The position numbers and the translations under genes were made by a program. Shown piece by piece: positions 6,412-8,854 of a stretch of DNA of 8,854 nucleotides (positions within the stretch are counted from its first letter, which is position 1; the number at the start of each line of letters is the position of its first letter). This stretch comes from JAWXBM01 sp964470455 (GTDB lineage Bacteria > Pseudomonadota > Gammaproteobacteria > Xanthomonadales > SZUA-36): the NCBI GenBank assembly GCA_964470455.1, contig CAYYCX010000139.1, positions 1-8,854 of the forward strand, given 5' to 3'. A model generated the notes under the pieces. The model had not been told where the DNA came from. It made no database searches and saw nothing but the letters and a program-made list of their open reading frames with translations.

Positions 6412-7329
6412 GTGATCAGTTGGCAGGCACGACTACTTAACTGGTTTTTGCGACGGCGGGTGAAGCGTCCTCCGGGTAGCCGTACGGTCGAGGATTTCCG
6501 CCGATTCGTCACCCGCATCGACCGGCGATTTGAACGCATCCCCAAAGCGGTGGAGTGGCGTGAATCGTCTCTGGCGGGGATTCCCGCTCGCTATATCCGG
6601 CCGCGCCAGGGCCCGGTGAACGGTACCGTATTACTGCTTCATGGCGGTGCTTTCTGCCTCGAGACCCCAAATGCCCACAGTTCCCTGGCGGCGCGCCTGG
6701 GCCTGGAGCTGCAAATGGACGCCTGGGTGCCGTCATACCGGTTGGCGCCGGAACACCCGTTTCCGGCCGCTGCGGACGATTGCCTTGCGGCCTGGAAAGG
6801 CCTGCTTGCATCTGGTGTTGATCCGGCGCGAGTGGTGCTGGCGGGCGATTCGGCCGGTGGAGCGCTGAGCCTGGGCCTGCTGGGCCGGTTGCGTGACAGC
6901 GGCCTGCCCATGCCCGCCTGTGCGCTGTTGATTTCACCCGCCACGGACCTGACCAGCATGGGCCGTTCCGTGTTTGAAAATGAGGCCGCCGACAGCATGT
7001 TCCGGCTCTCCACCGTGATGCTGTTCCGGCACTGGTACCTCGGCCTGCATAATCCCACCGACCCGCTGGCCAGCCCCTTCTGGGGTGATTTCTCCGGCTT
7101 TCCGCCGCTGATGTTCCAGGTCAGCGGAGCCGAACTTTTGCTGGATGCCAGCCTGCTCGTGGAGGAAAAAGCCCGCAGCCAGGGCGTGCACACCCGGATC
7201 AGCATCTGGCCCGGCATGCCGCACGATTTCACCCTGTTCGACTTTTTGCCGGAATCGCGCAAGGCATTGATTGAGTTGGCAGAATTTGCGAGGGGCAGGG
7301 TTGGTGCTGGGAATCCGTTCGAACACTGA
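6412..7329 (+). CDS. Alpha/beta hydrolase, hormone-sensitive lipase (family IV esterase) type
   Basis: This 305-residue protein has no clear signal peptide. It shows the family signature HGGAF (residues 77-81, oxyanion hole), the nucleophile elbow GDSAGG with Ser147, the strand motif YRLAPEHPFPAA (109-120), the acid region SGAELLLDAS (Glu241 or Asp245 as the acid) and the catalytic His271 in WPGMPHDF. All elements of a serine esterase are therefore present. The substrate is probably a short acyl ester, but it cannot be deduced. The start is GTG, with GAGG at 6401-6404 seven bases before it; the nearby ATG at 6405 is out of frame. The stop lies 11 bases before the sortase start, so the gene probably heads the operon with the sortase and its substrate. 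This pairing may mean a role in envelope lipid or acyl metabolism, which is inference. Confidence 0.87.
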   Translation: MISWQARLLNWFLRRRVKRPPGSRTVEDFRRFVTRIDRRFERIPKAVEWRESSLAGIPARYIRPRQGPVNGTVLLLHGGAFCLETPNAHSSLAARLGLELQMDAWVPSYRLAPEHPFPAAADDCLAAWKGLLASGVDPARVVLAGDSAGGALSLGLLGRLRDSGLPMPACALLISPATDLTSMGRSVFENEAADSMFRLSTVMLFRHWYLGLHNPTDPLASPFWGDFSGFPPLMFQVSGAELLLDASLLVEEKARSQGVHTRISIWPGMPHDFTLFDFLPESRKALIELAEFARGRVGAGNPFEH

Positions 7330-7340
7330 TAAACTGAAAG

Positions 7341-8120
7341 GTGATGAAATCCCTTCCTGACCATACTGCCCGACTTGGCGCGAAGCCTGGTGAGGTTCGC
7401 AGGCGCCGTAACGGCTGGTTATGGATTGAGCGAGTCACCCTGGTCTCGGGTTTGGTCCTGCTGCTGACTTTTGGCGGCATCCGCCTGGAGCAGGATGAAG
7501 CCGGCAATGCCGGGCTGGAAGCGTTTTACCAGCAGGTGCATGCAGCCGGGCCCGAAGTTCCGCTTCCGGCAACCGACAGGCAGGCCAGCACCGAACCTGC
7601 AAGTCCCGGCGCCGGGATTTCCGCAGCCACGGAACTGACCAGCCGTCCTCCGGGTTTCGAACTGTGGTCGGACAAGCGCATTCAGGAATACCGGCAAAGC
7701 CTGCTGCAGGAAATCGGCCCTCCCCTGGGTGTATTGCGCATCGAGCGGCTGGAAATTGAAGTACCGGTGTACAACGGCACCGATGAATTCGTTCTCAATC
7801 GTGGCGTAGGCAGGATCAAGGGGACTGCCCGGATTGACGGTGCCGGCAACCTCGGTATCGCCGGCCACCGCGACGGTTTTTTTCGCGGCCTGAAAGACAT
7901 CCAGGCCGGCGACATGCTGGAGTTACAAACGATCCATGGAGCAGTGCAGTACCGGGTAGGCTCCACGGTGATCGTTAATCCAAGTGATGTGTCCGTGCTG
8001 GCGCCTACTCGGGAAAGGGCGCTGACACTGGTCACCTGCTACCCGTTCTACTTCGTTGGCCATGCGCCCAAACGATTCATCGTGCAAGCGATCGCCGTAT
8101 CCCCAATTGCAATGAACTGA
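7341..8120 (+). CDS. Sortase (class D-like transpeptidase)
   Basis: This 259-residue membrane protein has a cytoplasmic basic start (RRRNG), one transmembrane helix (about 28-46) acting as a signal anchor, a variable linker (about 50-105) and a C-terminal sortase beta-barrel (about 125-253). The catalytic triad is complete: His176 in LGIAGHRDGFF, Cys233 in LTLVTCYPF and Arg245 in HAPKRFIVQA. The TLVTCYPF motif fits class D-type sortases, which prefer LPxTA-like signals, and the neighbouring protein carries LPTTA. Sortases cut between Thr and Ala/Gly of the sorting signal and join the protein to an amine acceptor on the outer face of the inner membrane. The start is GTG 7341 or ATG 7344 in the same frame, with only a weak AAAGG nearby, so translation may be coupled to the hydrolase. 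The class call is from motif only. Confidence 0.9.
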   Translation: MMKSLPDHTARLGAKPGEVRRRRNGWLWIERVTLVSGLVLLLTFGGIRLEQDEAGNAGLEAFYQQVHAAGPEVPLPATDRQASTEPASPGAGISAATELTSRPPGFELWSDKRIQEYRQSLLQEIGPPLGVLRIERLEIEVPVYNGTDEFVLNRGVGRIKGTARIDGAGNLGIAGHRDGFFRGLKDIQAGDMLELQTIHGAVQYRVGSTVIVNPSDVSVLAPTRERALTLVTCYPFYFVGHAPKRFIVQAIAVSPIAMN

Positions 8121-8131
8121 GTGAGGAAACC

Positions 8132-8746
8132 ATGAAAACTTCGATTCGAGTATCAATGCTGGCCCTGGCAGCCAGCGCAGGATTTTCCGTCAATGCCTCA
8201 GCCCAAACTCCCACCTGCGCCGACGTGGTGTGGAGCGCAGCCTTGCTGGAAGCCACCCCGAACATTGCCAACCACTGCCTGGAAATGGTTGAGCGGGGAG
8301 GTGAATGGTACGCCAAGGTCCAGACCAAGATCGTCCGCCATGGCGCCAACTCCACGGTGGTGCGTTACCGCGAACCGGATGGCAGCTGGAGCACGGCCGA
8401 ACGCGCTTACCCGCCGCGGGGATTCACTGCCGAAATCGGCGGCCAGGAAGTGCTGATTTCGCAGACGGTGCCAGGGCAGGAACTGAATGTCTATGCCAGC
8501 AGCCAGGGTGGCGAAAACTTCACCATTCCCATGCTGGCCGCGACTGCACCTGAGTCAGCTGCGGCCCCCGAACCTGCGGCAGCACCGGAGCCCACCGCGG
8601 CACCGGAACCCGCTGAAGAGGCTTATGAGGAACCGGCGCCGGCCATGCTGCCCACCACGGCCGGGCAGGCGGGTTGGCTGGCTATCCTGGGCGCCATGCT
8701 CCTGTTGGTGGCGAGTGTGGCCCATGTGGTCAGGAACCGCAGCTGA
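8132..8746 (+). CDS. LPTTA-type sortase substrate, exported and membrane-anchored surface protein
   Basis: This 204-residue protein is built like a sortase substrate. It has a signal peptide (1-24, cleaved after NASA), a compact domain (26-134) with Cys29 and Cys49, and a Pro/Ala/Glu spacer (135-170) that contains three tandem AAPEP units. At the C-terminus come LPTTAG (residues 173-178), a hydrophobic helix (180-200) and the short basic tail RNRS. The same architecture is used by Gram-positive wall proteins, but the signal peptide and neighbourhood suggest a Gram-negative cell, so the acceptor is unknown. GAGGA at 8123-8127 precedes the ATG, and only 11 bases separate it from the sortase stop. 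No known fold was recognised in the 26-134 domain. Lys62 and Lys66 are the only lysines after the signal peptide, and no pilin motif such as YPKN is present, so pilus assembly is not indicated. Confidence 0.85.
   Translation: MKTSIRVSMLALAASAGFSVNASAQTPTCADVVWSAALLEATPNIANHCLEMVERGGEWYAKVQTKIVRHGANSTVVRYREPDGSWSTAERAYPPRGFTAEIGGQEVLISQTVPGQELNVYASSQGGENFTIPMLAATAPESAAAPEPAAAPEPTAAPEPAEEAYEEPAPAMLPTTAGQAGWLAILGAMLLLVASVAHVVRNRS
8561..8614 (+). repeat. Three tandem 18-bp units coding the AAPEP spacer
   Basis: Three in-frame 18-bp units encode A-A-P-E-P-(A/T) (residues 144-161). They are imperfect at the DNA level by synonymous third-base changes. They give a flexible, acidic and rigid Pro-Ala spacer before the LPTTA sorting signal, like the wall-spanning spacers of other sortase substrates. 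Confidence 0.8.
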
Positions 8747-8776
8747 ACCGCTTTGCGGGCATCTTCCTTTACCGGG

Positions 8777-8799
8777 AAAAAGGGCGCCAAATGGCGCCC
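8777..8799 (-). terminator. Intrinsic terminator for the minus strand
   Basis: GGGCGCC (8782-8788) pairs with GGCGCCC (8793-8799) over a 4-base loop. On the minus strand this stem is followed by TTTTT (complement of AAAAA at 8777-8781). No T-run follows on the plus strand. It implies a convergent gene just beyond the right edge. Confidence 0.55.
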
Positions 8800-8811
8800 C
8801 AGATTGATGAC

Positions 8812-8847
8812 AAACCCCGGTATTTTCACCGGGGTTTTGTTTTTTTG
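8812..8847 (+). terminator. Intrinsic terminator of the hydrolase-sortase-substrate operon
   Basis: AAACCCCGGT (8812-8821) pairs perfectly with ACCGGGGTTT (8828-8837) over a 6-base loop, followed by TG and a run of T (8840-8847). It lies 65 bases after the stop of the sortase substrate, with no other gene between. Confidence 0.85.
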
Positions 8848-8854
8848 GGCCGGT

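Overview
The window is GC-rich, densely coded DNA from a Gram-negative bacterium, most likely a gammaproteobacterium, perhaps marine or saline. This rests on the protein families, periplasmic-type signal peptides, Shine-Dalgarno sites and short intergenic gaps; no marker gene is present to place it more precisely.

Left part (1-1528) looks like accessory or defence DNA. It opens with the C-terminal end of a large DNA methyltransferase of the MmeI/type IIG-like kind. About 370 non-coding bases follow. They hold four copies of a palindromic element with fixed internal spacing. Next comes a DUF4160-DUF2442 pair with overlapping genes, which resembles a toxin-antitoxin module; the fourth palindrome lies just before its start.

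Middle part (1583-6250). Two small exported proteins on the + strand come first: an unrecognised 131-residue protein and an NTF2-like (SnoaL/DUF4440-type) protein. Between them lies a striking two-stem inverted-repeat structure just upstream of the second ribosome binding site. Converging on them, with one base between stop codons, is a minus-strand pair: a metal-dependent amidohydrolase of the imidazolonepropionase/Xaa-Pro dipeptidase-like group, and upstream of it a large exported fusion of a DUF305 metal-binding-type domain and an LVIVD-repeat beta-propeller.

Right part (6412-8746) is a compact + strand operon: an alpha/beta hydrolase of the hormone-sensitive lipase family, a sortase with intact His/Cys/Arg catalytic residues, and a small exported protein ending in an LPTTA-G motif, a membrane helix and a basic tail. 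Sortase and substrate are separated by 11 bases, so this is a dedicated protein-anchoring system in an apparently Gram-negative genome. It is the most interesting item in the window. The operon ends at a strong intrinsic terminator, preceded by a second hairpin that would terminate transcription arriving from the right on the minus strand.
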